Positions 49,358 to 61,613 of a stretch of DNA of 64,000 nucleotides are shown here, piece by piece. Every line of letters begins with the position of its first letter. The stretch's first letter is position 1. This stretch comes from Thamnaconus septentrionalis. Lineage: Eukaryota > Chordata > Actinopteri > Tetraodontiformes > Monacanthidae. The stretch is taken from contig CM020502.1 of NCBI GenBank assembly GCA_009823395.1, forward strand, positions 23,173,944 to 23,237,943. The letters are read 5' to 3'. Position numbers and translations under genes: made by a program. The notes under the pieces are model-generated. The model had not been told where the DNA came from. It saw nothing but the letters and a program-made list of their open reading frames with translations, and searched no databases.

Positions 49358-49971
49358 GTATCATCTCCGTCGACTGGGAGCACAAATTATGAAGCGGCGG
49401 TTTGAGACGAGAATCGTTTACCAGCCACAGTTTGGACACATTTGGCAGACAGACCTAGAAATCAATCTTCGCGGATGAGAGAGAAGGAGGAGGCTAAGGA
49501 AGAGGAGGAGTGATTGGGAGGTCGGCGGTGGAGGCAGTGGAGTTGCCGCGACTTGACCTGGAGCTGTGCAGCAGTAACATTTTCGGTTTGTTTTTTTGAA
49601 AAAAATTCGGAAGCTAAAAAAATGGCTTTTTGCTTTCATTTGTTTATTCCTCCTCTCTGAAGAAGCATCACCTCGCTGTGTGCGGCGTGGCTCCAGGGGC
49701 CAGACAGACATGACAAAAAAAAACCCCAACCAAACAAACAACTTGAAATAGCTTTTGATTCAGATGGACATCTGGCCTCAGAGGCTTTATTACCAATCCA
49801 CAGGCTCTCTCTCGCCCGCTCCCTCGCTCCACTCGCTCCGCCTGCGCTCGTGCGATGGAGCCGGAGAGCCGCTTCTGCTGTGTTGCTCCTCAGGCGGAGA
49901 GTTGAGAAAAAAAAATTGACATGCTGAATTCTCAAGTGGGACATTAAACCCCGGGCTGCCTGTGGACAGAG

Positions 49972-49980
<9 letters not shown>

Positions 49981-50023
<43 letters not shown>

Positions 50024-50058
50024 CTCTCCCTCTCTCCCTCTCTCCTCTCTCTCTCTCC
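49981..50058. repeat. (GA)n followed directly by (CT)n inverted repeat
   Basis: Forty bases of GA (49981-50020) run straight into a 38-base CT-rich tract with CCC interruptions (50021-50058). The two halves are largely complementary, so a single strand could form a long hairpin. Confidence 0.93.
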
Positions 50059-50069
50059 GGACATTTGCT

Positions 50070-50300
50070 CACGCTCGTCACGTGATGCACGAGGCGGATT
50101 TTCCTGCACAGAGGGCCAACTGCGCTCGCTCTCATCTCTGCTTGCGCCGCCAATGAGGGCGACCAATGACAGGCGAGCGCGGGATCGGTGGAGGGGAAGC
50201 AGTTCTGTCACTCGTCCCGTCCGGCCAAAATCATCACCTCCAACGCAGAGCGCACACGCTTTAATTATCCCCTTCAACCCTCACCTTTTTTTTTTTCACA
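50070..50300 (+). promoter_or_regulatory. Candidate promoter with E-box and paired CCAAT boxes
   Basis: TCACGTGA (50078-50085) is followed by two plus-strand CCAAT boxes at 50150-50154 and 50163-50167, 13 bp apart, in CpG-rich DNA. Paired CCAAT boxes are typical of NF-Y-bound promoters. No associated exon is recognised, so the transcript, if any, may be non-coding. Confidence 0.35.
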
Positions 50301-50608
50301 ACATCATGGAGCCGCTGCTCACCTGCTGCCAGCTGCCAGTGTTGTTTATACGATTTTCTTTCTGACCAGAGCTGAGGGACACGGGAGGAGAGACAAAGTC
50401 CTCTCCATTTTTGCAGAAATTGTGTCACTATGACGCTTTATTTTGCAGCGATGCACTTGATGCAACGAAACAATAGTTTCGGAAGCTGCTAAAACATAAA
50501 GATGCAAACGCATCATCGAGCATGCTAAGCTAGAGTGCAGCGGCTTGATTGAAGGGGAGGTATGACGACTAGAACAGAAACAGATACAGGTGTATTTTTC
50601 TAGAAAAA

Positions 50609-50618
50609 CATGCGCGCG

Positions 50619-50666
<48 letters not shown>

Positions 50667-50672
50667 CGCGCC
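50609..50672. repeat. (CA)n array bounded by GCGC, Z-DNA-prone
   Basis: A CA array of about 45 bases is flanked on both sides by ATGCGCGC-type sequence. The result is about 60 bases of nearly unbroken alternating purine-pyrimidine, the pattern that favours Z-DNA. Confidence 0.9.
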
Positions 50673-52517
50673 CCCCTTGTCTTTTCAGGTCAGCTCAGCA
50701 GAGAGCACTCTACCATAATGAGCTGCTCCACTTTCACGACAGATGGAAAATGTGCAGCACGCCGCCGCCGCCGCAGCTCGGCTCCTCCCACTACACTTTA
50801 CTCGCCTCGTCCCGGCCATCTTGCCGCCGCTCCGGCCCGCGGTATCAAGTCATGGGGCAGTAGGGGCGAGCCGGCGAAGGAGAGGAAGAGGAGGAGGAGG
50901 GGAACAGGAGGAGGAGGAGGAGCCACCGGGAGCTTCAGAGCGGTGGAAAAAAACACCTCAGCCTCCTCATCAATATTGCAGCCTCACCTGGTGAAAGGCG
51001 ACACCGGCTAACATATTTCCATCGTGTCATTGGAAGAGAGGATCGGGTCGCCTTGGCCCCTGACGTGCCGACATTGTTACCCATACAAATGATGACGCAA
51101 GGCAGCGGCTCCATTATTCATGGCTGGGTTTTGGAGAGGGAACGAGGGAAGTTTGAAGGGATACGGAAAGAGATGGGGGAGGGGTGGGACGTTCAGGAGT
51201 CCAGGCATCAACTGGTTGGTGAAGGGCGAGCAAGAGCTCCTCCTGCTGCATGAGGAGTTAACGCTGAAGATTCAGGAGGGTGAGGAGGCCTCACGAGAAC
51301 ATCTTGGACACTGAGAAGGTCAAATTTAAGCCTCACAGCCTCTGTGAACATTGCGTGACGTTAACGAACCAGCATCTCTAGCCCGATCATCTCTGCGTAA
51401 AGCTCCGCCCTCCTCTTCACCACCATGTGACTGGCTTTTAGACCAGTGACGTCACCCTGTGATAGAGCACCAGTACGAGAGGAAGCAGAAGAAAGTGGAC
51501 CAGCAGTTACAGAAAAGTGACGGATGATCAAAAATGACTACAATTCTAGAATAAATCCAATATTACAGCTGCGGATGATAATTTTTGTTCACTTTCATTT
51601 GTTCCTCCTCACTTTAAGTCCCTTTTCCCTCAACCCGACAAATCTACAGTCTCGTTTAGCCGCTCCGGAGACACAACCGCCACATTCTGCTGCTCCCTGA
51701 GCTCTTTGCCAAACGCCGCCGCCGCCACAGCTTCATCTGATTGGCTGTCAGCTGCACACGCCAAGCACATGTGAAGGCGTGCGTGTGCGTGTGTGTGTGT
51801 GTGTCTGCCTGCGCGGGGGCTGTGTAACACGGTCTGGCCGAGGTCAGGGTTGGTGCACATTTAATCTGCTCTCTGTTTCCAGGCCACTCCAAGGACTTTG
51901 ACACATGGCTTCTCTTCTATAATTCAGCAGCCGTCCCAGTCCTATAGGTGTGTGTGTGCGTGTGCGTGTGTGTCCAGCTTCCTGTCCCCATTCCTCCATC
52001 AGTTCCACAGAAATCTTTCTTTGCGCATTTATTCATTTATTTATTTCATCCAACTACAATATCTACCTTGTTGCATAATCGCACCGCTGCTCCAAAAAAA
52101 AAAACTACACTCTCTTTTTCTATCACGCGCGCACACGGCGCTCGTTGCACAACCTCTTGAATTTTTCGGGGGATGGACTGGCTGGCCCGGTTTCATAAGC
52201 GATCTGCTGCCCACTGGCAGCTGGACGCCAGCGATGAGGTCACCGTTTTAAGCGCGACGTCAGAGCCAACGGCGGCGCGCGGAGAAGAGAGAGAGACGGA
52301 CGGACAGACGGACGAACGGCGGCTTGTGTGTCAGTGCGAGCGGCTGGTGTGACTGTCAGCTCAGTGCCAGGGGGTTTGGGGGGCGGACGGCCTCGGCCGC
52401 TATCTCCGCAGCGCAGCTTGTTTGCCCTAATGAACACGACTTCAACTCCACTCCAGCCCGTCGCGGCGAGAAAGCGCTGGGCTATTGACGGCGCTGAAAA
52501 GCCGCTAATCACATTTG

Positions 52518-52548
52518 GGGTGGTGGTGGTGGTGGTGGTGGTGGTGGG
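52518..52548. repeat. (GGT)n microsatellite
   Basis: About ten GGT units inside the CpG-rich domain. Confidence 0.93.
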
Positions 52549-53090
52549 GCGTGTGGTATGAATATACAAGAGGAACAACGTGCTCTCGTTCCGGCGCAGC
52601 GGACAATTTTGCAAAACGCGCCCGCTTGCACAAACACTCACTCGATAATAAGCAGCAGACACTGACGCCTCCTTTTGTTCAATCCTCTGATCCCTCATTG
52701 TTTCACTCGCACCGAGATCACTTTCTGCCTCTCCGAGAGCCTCTTTTGTGTCGGACGAGCTGCAGAACTTTTTTTTTTGACGTCCGTATGAAAGCGGGTG
52801 AAAGAGACTTTTCTCGATTTGTTGTCACTTTTTCAATGCGGCCCTCTGAAGAAGAAGGACCGACGGCGCTAATGCTCGCAGGATAGTAGCCGAGCACTCA
52901 AATCGCATCATCCAGCCGCTAAAGCCCCTTTAAATCCCTCCAAACATGAATTTTTTTGACCAATGGGGAAAATAGTTAATATGATAGGAGTGAAACACCA
53001 CCGCCTCTGTCCAATAGTCGGGCACCTCGACTGTTTACCCAAATCTCTGAAATCCCTTCGTGAACGTTGACTCGGCCAATGCCGCCACAC

Positions 53091-53116
53091 GGGGGGTGGG
53101 GTGGGGTGGGGTGGGG
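53091..53116 (+). repeat. (GGGGT)n G-quadruplex motif
   Basis: Five G runs of four or more bases separated by single T, an ideal short-loop G-quadruplex pattern. It lies just right of three CCAAT boxes at the edge of the CpG-rich domain. Confidence 0.85.
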
Positions 53117-53315
53117 ATCAGTGTCTGTCTCTCGCCTCGGCATGCGTGCGACCATTACGTCATGGCTCGCGTCGGCCCTGACCAGTCAGCACCACGCGTG
53201 GTCACGTGACCCCTCCCCCCACGCCTGGGCTGACATCTCGGGAGCAGCGTCGTGCTGATCTGATGATGACTTTCCCAGTGAGACGATTTCCCCCCCGGCG
53301 TCACACTGAGTGCAT

Positions 53316-53316
<1 letters not shown>

Positions 53317-53353
<37 letters not shown>
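53317..53353. repeat. (TG)n microsatellite
   Basis: An uninterrupted run of about 18 TG units. Confidence 0.95.
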
Positions 53354-53355
<2 letters not shown>

Positions 53356-56300
53356 CTCTTAATCCTTCTGTGGAGCTCATTGTCAAGTGCGTGGTGGTCA
53401 TGTGCTCATCATGTGGAGGTCGGAGCCGTCGTAAAAGGAGGTGCGCATGTCACCTGACCCTCTGCATTTACCCACTCCAGTGTTTTCTGCGCTTGTTAAA
53501 ACGCCAGGATCTTCCCCGCTGCAGCCCCTTTAACCTCTAGTCTCTCGAACCCCTCCCTCCCTTGGACCCCACCAAAGCCGCTTTGAGCTCTTTGGCTGTG
53601 ACATCATCACAGTCATCATCGGTCGGCATGGGCCAGACCACTAGGTCGATGGCGACGGGGGGATGGAAGGGCGATTTGAGGCAAATCAGATCGCTTCAGT
53701 CCGGCTCTGGCGCTTGGAATAACCAGCTTTGGATTTAAAAATAAAATAAGAATGATCATGTTCATTTAATCAAACACCTGATGCTCGACAAGGCAGCAGG
53801 TCAACTACATCCCTTTAGTCAAGAAGGAACGCTCTGAAATGCTCCGCATCAGCAGAATTGAACTGCCTACGGCCCCCCTGGCGCTTTGCTCTCTCTTTCT
53901 CTCTCTCGCTCTCTCTCTTTTTTTTTTTGTTCTGACTTGTTGTAAGTCCGAGGCCGTGACCTTTGGCTCTCTGCTGACATGTGGTGGAGTCACAGAACAT
54001 GACAGAAAAGAAAAAAAAACAAGTTGGGGAAATCTGGGCGTGCGGGCGTGCATGCGTGTCCGTGTGTGTGTGCGCCACGCGCAAAAGCATGCGGACGTGT
54101 CGGATTGTCGGCCCTCCAACGCTGTGACTTCAAAAAGAAAGTGTTGCCGCAGGTGCCAAAAGGTGGACAGCTGTGCTTCCATCCGTTCTGAGCCCCCCCT
54201 TCCCCCACTTCTACTCCCTACCATCCCCCGCCACTTTTGTTACGCTGCCCATGTGACCCGAGTGTCGGCATGACCCACGTGCACCGCCGTTTGACCTTAA
54301 TGTCTCGAGTCTGTTAATAGGGGCGGCAATTTCGCAGATGGCTCCTCGCAGCCAAGTTCAATATTTTGGGGAGGGTGCAAGGGTTTACGCGAGAGCCTGA
54401 GAGTACGAGCCAGCTACAGCGGCTTCACACACAGTATCATGTGCAGTTAGTTGCTATTTTGGCGAAGATCGAGGCACTGAGTCGCTATGAGAGGAGAGAA
54501 ATAGACTCAAGCTCTGGGGCTCACGTCTCCGCCCACATTTCTAACCTGCATGTTGACTGTTGAGCCATCGAATCAAAGGCAAAACTAACTAACTGGCCTC
54601 TCCTTCACCCATGCACACACTCATTCATACACCAATCATCAAACAAAAAAATCATCAAAATCAAGGACGCTGTTGTTCTAAAGAGGTTTGTTGATACATC
54701 TTGTTTTTTCCTTTTGTTGAATCATCACATAATGACTGCAGCAGTATGAGTGTTCAGTTCACGATGAGTGTTTAAAGAAGGTTTTTGAAAAGAAGAATTA
54801 ACATTTTTTTTAAAAAGTCTTTTCAAACCACTGAATGGAAATGATAAAAGTATATATACTATAACAGTGAAGCAAGCTACAAAGTGTTTTTCACAAAGTG
54901 TTTACTGAATGGAAGGCAAGGACAGACTTTAACGAATGGAACGTTTTCTTTAGAAATCTTGTTTGGGGACAAAACAAACAGTTTGAGAAACATTTGTGAT
55001 TTGTGAACATCAACTGTGACGTCAAACACTGAAGCGAGCGACTACACAGGTGTTCACAGCCGTCCACGTACGCCGGCGCTCGCCAAGAATAAACCCTGCG
55101 CAGGCAAGACAAGATAGCGGCGCTCTACTCCCTCCCTTCAGTCTTGACCGCCAAAAGATCGGAGGTGATAAACAGGAGGATGAAATGTTTCCACTGGGCT
55201 GCCTTTGGAATTCCGATCACACGATTTGCATTGTGGAAAAGTGGAAGCTGGGAGGGCAGGGAGGAGAGGTGGAGTTGGCTTCTAGGAGCTAAAAGCCTTT
55301 GGGAAGCAATGTATAAACATCACACATGGCCTCACACGGGGGCCCCATTGATTTTTTTTTTTTTTTTTTTTTACTACTCTGGCCAGGTGAAAGAACATTT
55401 GACGCGCTTGCCTGAATTCTGACACCTGCTTCAATCAAAGGGCATGGAAACACAGGAGCGGGCCAAAATCCCCTCAGTCCTGCAGTTGTTGGGGCCACTC
55501 ACTGAAGGACTTTCCAGGTTGTGGCGTCCACCCTGGCTGAGCTGCATTAGCAGATCATGTGGGGGCAGGATGATCTGGTACATTCCCAGCAGGACACCCT
55601 TGGAATGATACAATTGCAACCGGGAAGCCCCCCGACTTTGGAAGCCCCCAAATGTGCCGAGAACTTCCCCCACCGGCTCCGTTTTTATTTTAAACGAAGC
55701 TGGTGGTGCTGGTTTAAAAATATCCCTGAGAAGAGAGGAGCCCGCCGGCCCCTGATGAGAGCAGGGTGACGGCAGGTTGTCGGAGGTCAGAAGTAAGAGA
55801 ATCGTGTGACCCCGGGGACTCGGTTTCACGGTTGCATAGCAGACAGGGACACTCACTCAGAAAGGCAGCAGCGGCAACCACAGGGAAAATCCCCACTTTA
55901 ATTTAGAAAAAAAAAAAGAGAGAGACGTGCCCTCTCTGACGCTCTCTCCTTTGGAAAAATAAACGTGCCCTTTTGCAAAGTGCTTATGGTGAAGTCATTC
56001 TATCATTTAGCATGCAGGGGTTTCCAGTCGGGGCCTTTCCACTGAAAGTGAGTAACGTGGAGTTGTTCTCCCCTTCCCTAAGTGGAAAGGACAGGTGCAT
56101 GTCGTTTTTTTTCTTTTCTTTTTTTCCAGTGTAATTCTTGGAAATGCGTAGTGATCCCCTGAGACGCATGTGCGTATAAAGCGAGAAATGAAGAGGTTGT
56201 CCGTCCGCCAGCCTTGGTAGCGCTGAACAGCTGCCGGTTGACTGATTAATCAGTCGGCCTGTGACTGAAATGAAGGCCCCCAAACGTTTCTCTGACACCA

Positions 56301-56706
56301 ACGAATTGCGTCTGGGGGTCACATGCGTTCACAAGGTCGCTACACGGTTCAACACAACATCGGCTGCAACGTGCATCGTCGAGCAAAACAAAAAAAAACT
56401 CAAGCGAGCAAATCCAGATGACGTTAATTCAATTTACTGCCTTTTTTTCCATAAACTCTTCTGAGCAAATTTTTAAAGATGCAGTTTATGTCACAGCGGC
56501 CTCCGACAGGAAGTGAGAGGACGACATGTGTGTGTGTGTGTGTGTGTGTTGGGGGAGGTGGGGACTGTTGAACGGAAAGCAGTGTTGGAAGGTGGAGCTG
56601 CTGCGGGGGAAACCCTGGGCTACAAATGTCCCCCCCGTCCCCTCCTCACGCTTTACACACTTCCACATACCTTCAACCCTCCCCCCAAAGAAAAGAATAT
56701 TTTGAG

Positions 56707-56737
<31 letters not shown>

Positions 56738-59700
56738 CTGTGTGCAACCCCAGCACTCATGCGAAGAGAAGGGAATCACATGTCTGAGTTGTGTAACGCT
56801 CTCATCTTTCAAGTGAGACTGTCAAACAGTTTGAGGCAGATACACACGTTCTTCGCCAGAGATGTTGATAAATACAGCTAACAGAGCGCTAAACCACCGC
56901 TGCGTTTCCCCTTTAGGCTCTGCCGCTTCCACCCCACTCCCCGCTCGTCTCCACAGCCAAAGTGATAAATAATTTTTCATGCATTTCTGTCTGGCGCGTC
57001 TCGGTTTGCTCGTCGCGCAAGAACGAGAGTTCCGCCGGGGACTTTTATTAGCAGCCCGTTCGGATGACGCATTCAGGGTAGCTCGGGAGAAACCCTGCAG
57101 CAGACACGTACTGAACGAGCGGACGGAATATAGCGCAAAGCAGGTCGGCTGACTCGTAATGCGGGCCACACGGTGGACACTTCCAAGCCCAAAGCATCTA
57201 GCGTGTGTGTAAGTGGGTCATAAAAATTGGAGAAATCCTCTTTTTGCTTCTCCTAAATAAGTTCAGACTTGATGATTGTCTGATCCAAGGGACGAAACAA
57301 ACAGAAACAAATAAAAATGTAGCCGATCATTATATTTTAAAAAGTACCAAAATGTAAATCGATTGTGATTTTAAAGTGCGTTTTAATTTGCTATATGGTG
57401 CACGTGCCAAGTTCAGCGATGCTTGAGCAAAGTGAGTTTATGTTGCTGGCTGAGCCGGTAAGAGAAGACTTATCCGCTGTGCAGCCAGAAAATTATCCTT
57501 GTAAACCTGTCACGGTAAACTGGAGAGGTTTTTCTGGGCATGCGGCCAAACTCAGCCACTGTTTCCATCCTCTCAGCCGTGTTGAAATCAGCACGTTGGG
57601 TGACATGTTTGATCCCAAAGATTCTGCAACTCCAGGAGAACAGGCCGTAAACGTCCCATCATTTCCGAGAGAAGTGGTCGGAACGGGTCACGTTCCATCT
57701 TGAGACAGGCAGCCCGTGTTGACAAACCGCTCTACTTCAGTTTATAGCTTCTCCTTAATCCAACAACCCAGTTCCCGTCTGCCCTCCTAAACTCCCTGCG
57801 AAAACACTTCAAAACTCCAGAGGCAGGTCAGAAGAAGCTCAAACTGGGTCAAACGGGGGCTGCGAGAGGACTTTGAGGACTTCTCAAATTAATACTTCAG
57901 AGGCGACGGCTGAGAGTGGAGTGAGAAATAGTGAGGAACTCGGACGGTCGAGAGTGTGAACGACTGTCGAGGTCAGTGGTACTTAAACTTTTACGTCCAA
58001 GAGCAGCTCTCGCTTGCACGCACACACCCTCGCTTTCTCAGCATGCACACACCAAAATAAATTCCTGTGCTAGCGCCGCCGAGCAGAAAGTCTCGACAAG
58101 GCCTTCGTACATATGCAAATCCGAGAAGCTATAAATAACTGCACAATAGATCAGAGGAAATTAATACACAGGGCGTGCATAACCACAAAAAGGAGAAGGA
58201 AAGTGAAAAAAAAGCTGCCTCATATTTATTCATGCGATCAACAGCAGGGGGTGAGAGGGGCAATGCTAGATTCTTCTCGCAAATAATCTAAATGGAATGA
58301 ATCAAGGCTTAGCCAGGTGAGGGTCTATAGGAGATTCCCCCCAAAAGGCAATTCCACCATCCAATTTGCAGTTCACAATGGTGAAAGTGAGACCAGAAAT
58401 GTCGTTGGTGTTTGTGCTCCGAGCAATTATCTCCAGCCCCGTGGGGTATGATTGCAACGGGGACCCGCGGAATAAGAAATGCACACAGGACGCGCCTGGC
58501 TCAGCTCGGATTTTGCGGATCTCCTCTGAGGTGTGTTTGCTTAATGGCTTGTGATTGCCAGGGCTAAATGGTTCGTGTCGAGTGAAACGAATGAAGCGGA
58601 CTCCTGGTCACGACGGACAGGGAGAGAGTCCAGCTACATCCGTCGGCCCAGGCTCACTCGTGCAGGTCGATGGTAGTTAAATAAGGCGTGACCTACAAAG
58701 GTTCCATCCAAGGACGATTTCACACCTGTAGTCTGTGACTTGGTGGACCAGGCGATTTTTTTCACCCTCCTTTCCTCCAGTCTCTTCTTCCACCACTGCA
58801 GGATGAAGGAGTTTGTTTTCTTCAGTCACCTCACGGTCAAAGTAGGCCGGCAGAACGTCCATCTCGATGTAATTGCGGGCAATTATTCGTGCCACATACC
58901 ATAATAATAATCGAGCACGACGGCACCGCTGGGAGCACTTGGGACTCGGGAACACCGCGTCACTTTGTGTCACACACTGAGTCACACGGAGAAGGACCCC
59001 GGTCAGCTCAGTCAGAGACGGGAGCGCAAGTTGGGGAAACTACGACGACGACGTAATATTCATATATGACGTATCTGCTGGTTTGCACCGGCAATGTGCG
59101 ACATACTGGCTGCACTAACAAAGTCCAGCAGGGGGAAAACATTTGTTGTGTTCAGACAGGCCTGGAAAACATCAGAGCAGCGGAGTCCGTTTGAAGTGGA
59201 CTGAACTTACTGAAGTAAGGAGGAGTAACCAGAGACAAACCTGTTCTTCCTCACCTCCTGACCCTTGCACTCCATTCCCTCTTCTCTGACCCACATTAAC
59301 GCCTAGAGGTGGCTTATCTTACCATGGTGCCTGCCAGTAGGAGGACAGGGACTCTCAATTTTAACCTGGAGTATCAGTCTGAGCCGCCGAAAAGTGTTAA
59401 ATGACACAAACCTGAACAAAGCTCCCGATTCTGCCGGCATATCTGGGCCAATTTTTATTTTTTAATGTAAAACATTTCCGAAGGTCTGCGTTTGCATTTT
59501 TACCATTTTTTTCTGCTCTTCATCAAAGGAAGGAGTTTCAGGCTGTCACAGCTCAGGCCAGCGGCTTGTTTTAGCATAACGCTGTGCCTCACCTAAGAGC
59601 ATTAAACAAGTGAAAGAGGTGGACAATGGCCTCTGTTCCATTATGCGCAGCACAATCAAAATCTGGTAGGGGCGGTTTATTATAGCGCAAGTTTGGGGGC

Positions 59701-60600
59701 TGGATTTTCTATTAAGGCTCAGTCAATGACCTATATCCCGACCACCTCTCCGTCAGCTCTTCCAAAAGAGGCTGAGAATAAAGGGGAGCACATGGGGACG
59801 AAGAAGTCAAGGCTTAGTCACAGTCTGCTCACATGGACTCAGCAAGTCAGTGTTTCTGGAAACACCGCTGGAACTAATACCATTACGGGCCACTTTGACG
59901 TGGAAGTTTCCAAGTGTTGAAAGAAATGTTTTTTTGTTGTAACTCGGCCCCAGATGAATCAGATTTGACACAGTTAAATACTGGTTCTGAGTTCCGAAAA
60001 ATAATAACTACTATTTTTGGTCAAGAAAACAGAAATTAAATAATCTGAATTTCGTTTTAATTGTAAAACTTTAGGCCAACAAGGTCAAGGTCGCGTATAA
60101 TGTAAATGTCTTGTTGTTGTTTTCTGTCACCTTCCAAACACATGGACGGTCCAACAAAGCATCGGATTTAGCTATATGCTAAAACTGAAAACATTGGGCT
60201 TAAATGCTGATTTGTGATGATCTCTATAGACTTTTGTAATAAACTTCTGGCCAACAACATTCTCAGTCGACTGAGGTGTTGAGGTGCGCTTTCCTTCCAC
60301 AGCTAAATCTTTTACCATGACTGAATCCTGAACAATAATCATCTTTTTTTGTCAAAGACAGCAGCACATATGTTTAAAGACTTTTTTTTTATAGAACAGA
60401 CTTAATTTCTTTCATAACTACGCAAGTATTAAATTATTAAAGATAATAATATGCTGAGAAAAAATACACAGCAGGAGGCAGGGAAGCAATTACAAAATCA
60501 ATTACAGAATTACTTTGAATTGGTTTTTTTTTTGATGGAAATACATATTCTTTCATAACCAGAGAAGCAAATTAGTAAATGAGAGGTAATTTTAGCCTAT
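53354..60600. other. Upstream DNA without recognised genes
   Basis: About 7.2 kb of mostly unique sequence. It contains a perfect CRE (TGACGTCA, 55017-55024), TG runs at 56527-56550 and 56711-56738, a poly-T run at 55353-55372, and open frames at 57365-57703 (plus) and 58677-58985 (minus) that are not low-complexity but match nothing I recognise. No exon structure is evident. Confidence 0.55.
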
Positions 60601-60704
60601 AACAGACGTTTAGAGCAGTACTTTTTCTTATCAGCGCAGCGGTAAAATGCGGCGCGTTTTGCGGTGAGATTGCGGCTGCAATCTGCGCCACAGATGCAGG
60701 TATC

Positions 60705-61448
60705 CACAAAGTTTTTTGCGTGAATGACATGCAGGCGCAAACATTCCCACAAAGGCGGCACCTGAAACAGGTGCGAATGTTGCGGTCTGGCAACCTGAGA
60801 GCAGTTTGCGCCAAAGGTTGTTCGTGAGTGCATGTGTTTGACAGCGAAACTCTGCTATGATAAACGCGCTCCTGTGCGTGCCTGGCATTACGATGCCTCC
60901 TCCGTCTTACCAAGACTGCTGCCATAATGGAAAGAAAGTCAAGACGCAAGATGCGTTAGTCATTATATAAGCAAGACATTCACCAACACCTGAGTACCAT
61001 TTGTATTTTTCCATAGCCTATCTAAAATATTGGCATATATACTGTAGTCTATGCCTATCTATATATAATATTTCGGGATATATTTCATGCTTTTCAGAGA
61101 GGAAAGTTTCACTCAGAAGCAAGAAACACTTTGACAGACAGAAGCTGCGCTTGGTTTTGGCTGGCGGTGTTTCCGTCTGTCAAACTGTGTGCGGACACGA
61201 GCGCAAACTCTTTCTGGATCTGCCGCTGTTTGAATGAGGCATATTTGCATAGAAGGGGGTGTGTCCTTTTGCGCGTAATGACTCATTTAAATACATTCAA
61301 ATGAGTCTGGCGTAGCCCTGCCGCTACCTGCACCTGGGCACATTTTCCTCCGATTTTCACGTTTGTGGAACGGAATCACCGTTTTTGGTGCTATTTACAC
61401 GGATTTTCTGGCGCAAAAGCCGTGCAAACGCTTTGTGGATCTGGCCCT
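60705..61448. mobile_element. Possible DNA-transposon remnant with inverted ends
   Basis: The left part contains TATCCACAAAGTTTTTTGCG. The reverse complement of the right end reads TAGGGCCAGATCCACAAAGC followed by GTTTGCACGG. The shared, inverted ATCCACAAAG-TTTGC pattern and recurring TTTGCGCC motifs suggest an approximately 740 bp non-autonomous element. An internal imperfect hairpin lies at about 61281-61309 (GACTCATTTAAA with TTCAAATGAGTC). No ORF with recognisable transposase. Confidence 0.35.
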
Positions 61449-61560
61449 AAATCTCAAGATCACCAAACCTCACTGGCCGGAGTCTTGCTGCTTCAGCTTG
61501 CGACAGAGGGCAGTTGTTGATTAGGTTCAACAAAATACCAAGAGCTGTACAAGACCTCCA

Positions 61561-61609
<49 letters not shown>

Positions 61610-61613
61610 GTGT
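61561..61613. repeat. (TG)n microsatellite
   Basis: About 25 TG units with two CG interruptions. Confidence 0.96.

Larger units (their letters stand above)
40401..49800. other. Upstream DNA without recognised genes
   Basis: About 9.4 kb with no recognised coding exon. Microsatellites lie at 43063-43086, 43195-43222, 43391-43420, 45120-45142, 46363-46411, 46890-46919, 48775-48829 and 49330-49357. GC-rich patches occur at 40900-41040, 42160-42520, 44870-45060 and 47600-48200. AT-rich, homeobox-site-like sequence occurs at 43880-44200. Confidence 0.55.
49800..53300. other. Distal CpG-rich domain
   Basis: CpG is not depleted across much of this 3.5 kb. In 52201-52500 I count about 32 CpG at roughly 60% GC, an observed/expected ratio near or above 1. 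Sub-islands lie at 50060-50260, 50750-50900 and 52120-52640. CCAAT boxes cluster at 50150, 50163, 52960, 53011 and 53076, and a perfect CRE, TGACGTCA, lies at 51447-51454. This looks like promoter-type DNA, yet no conserved coding exon was recognised on either strand. Confidence 0.5.
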
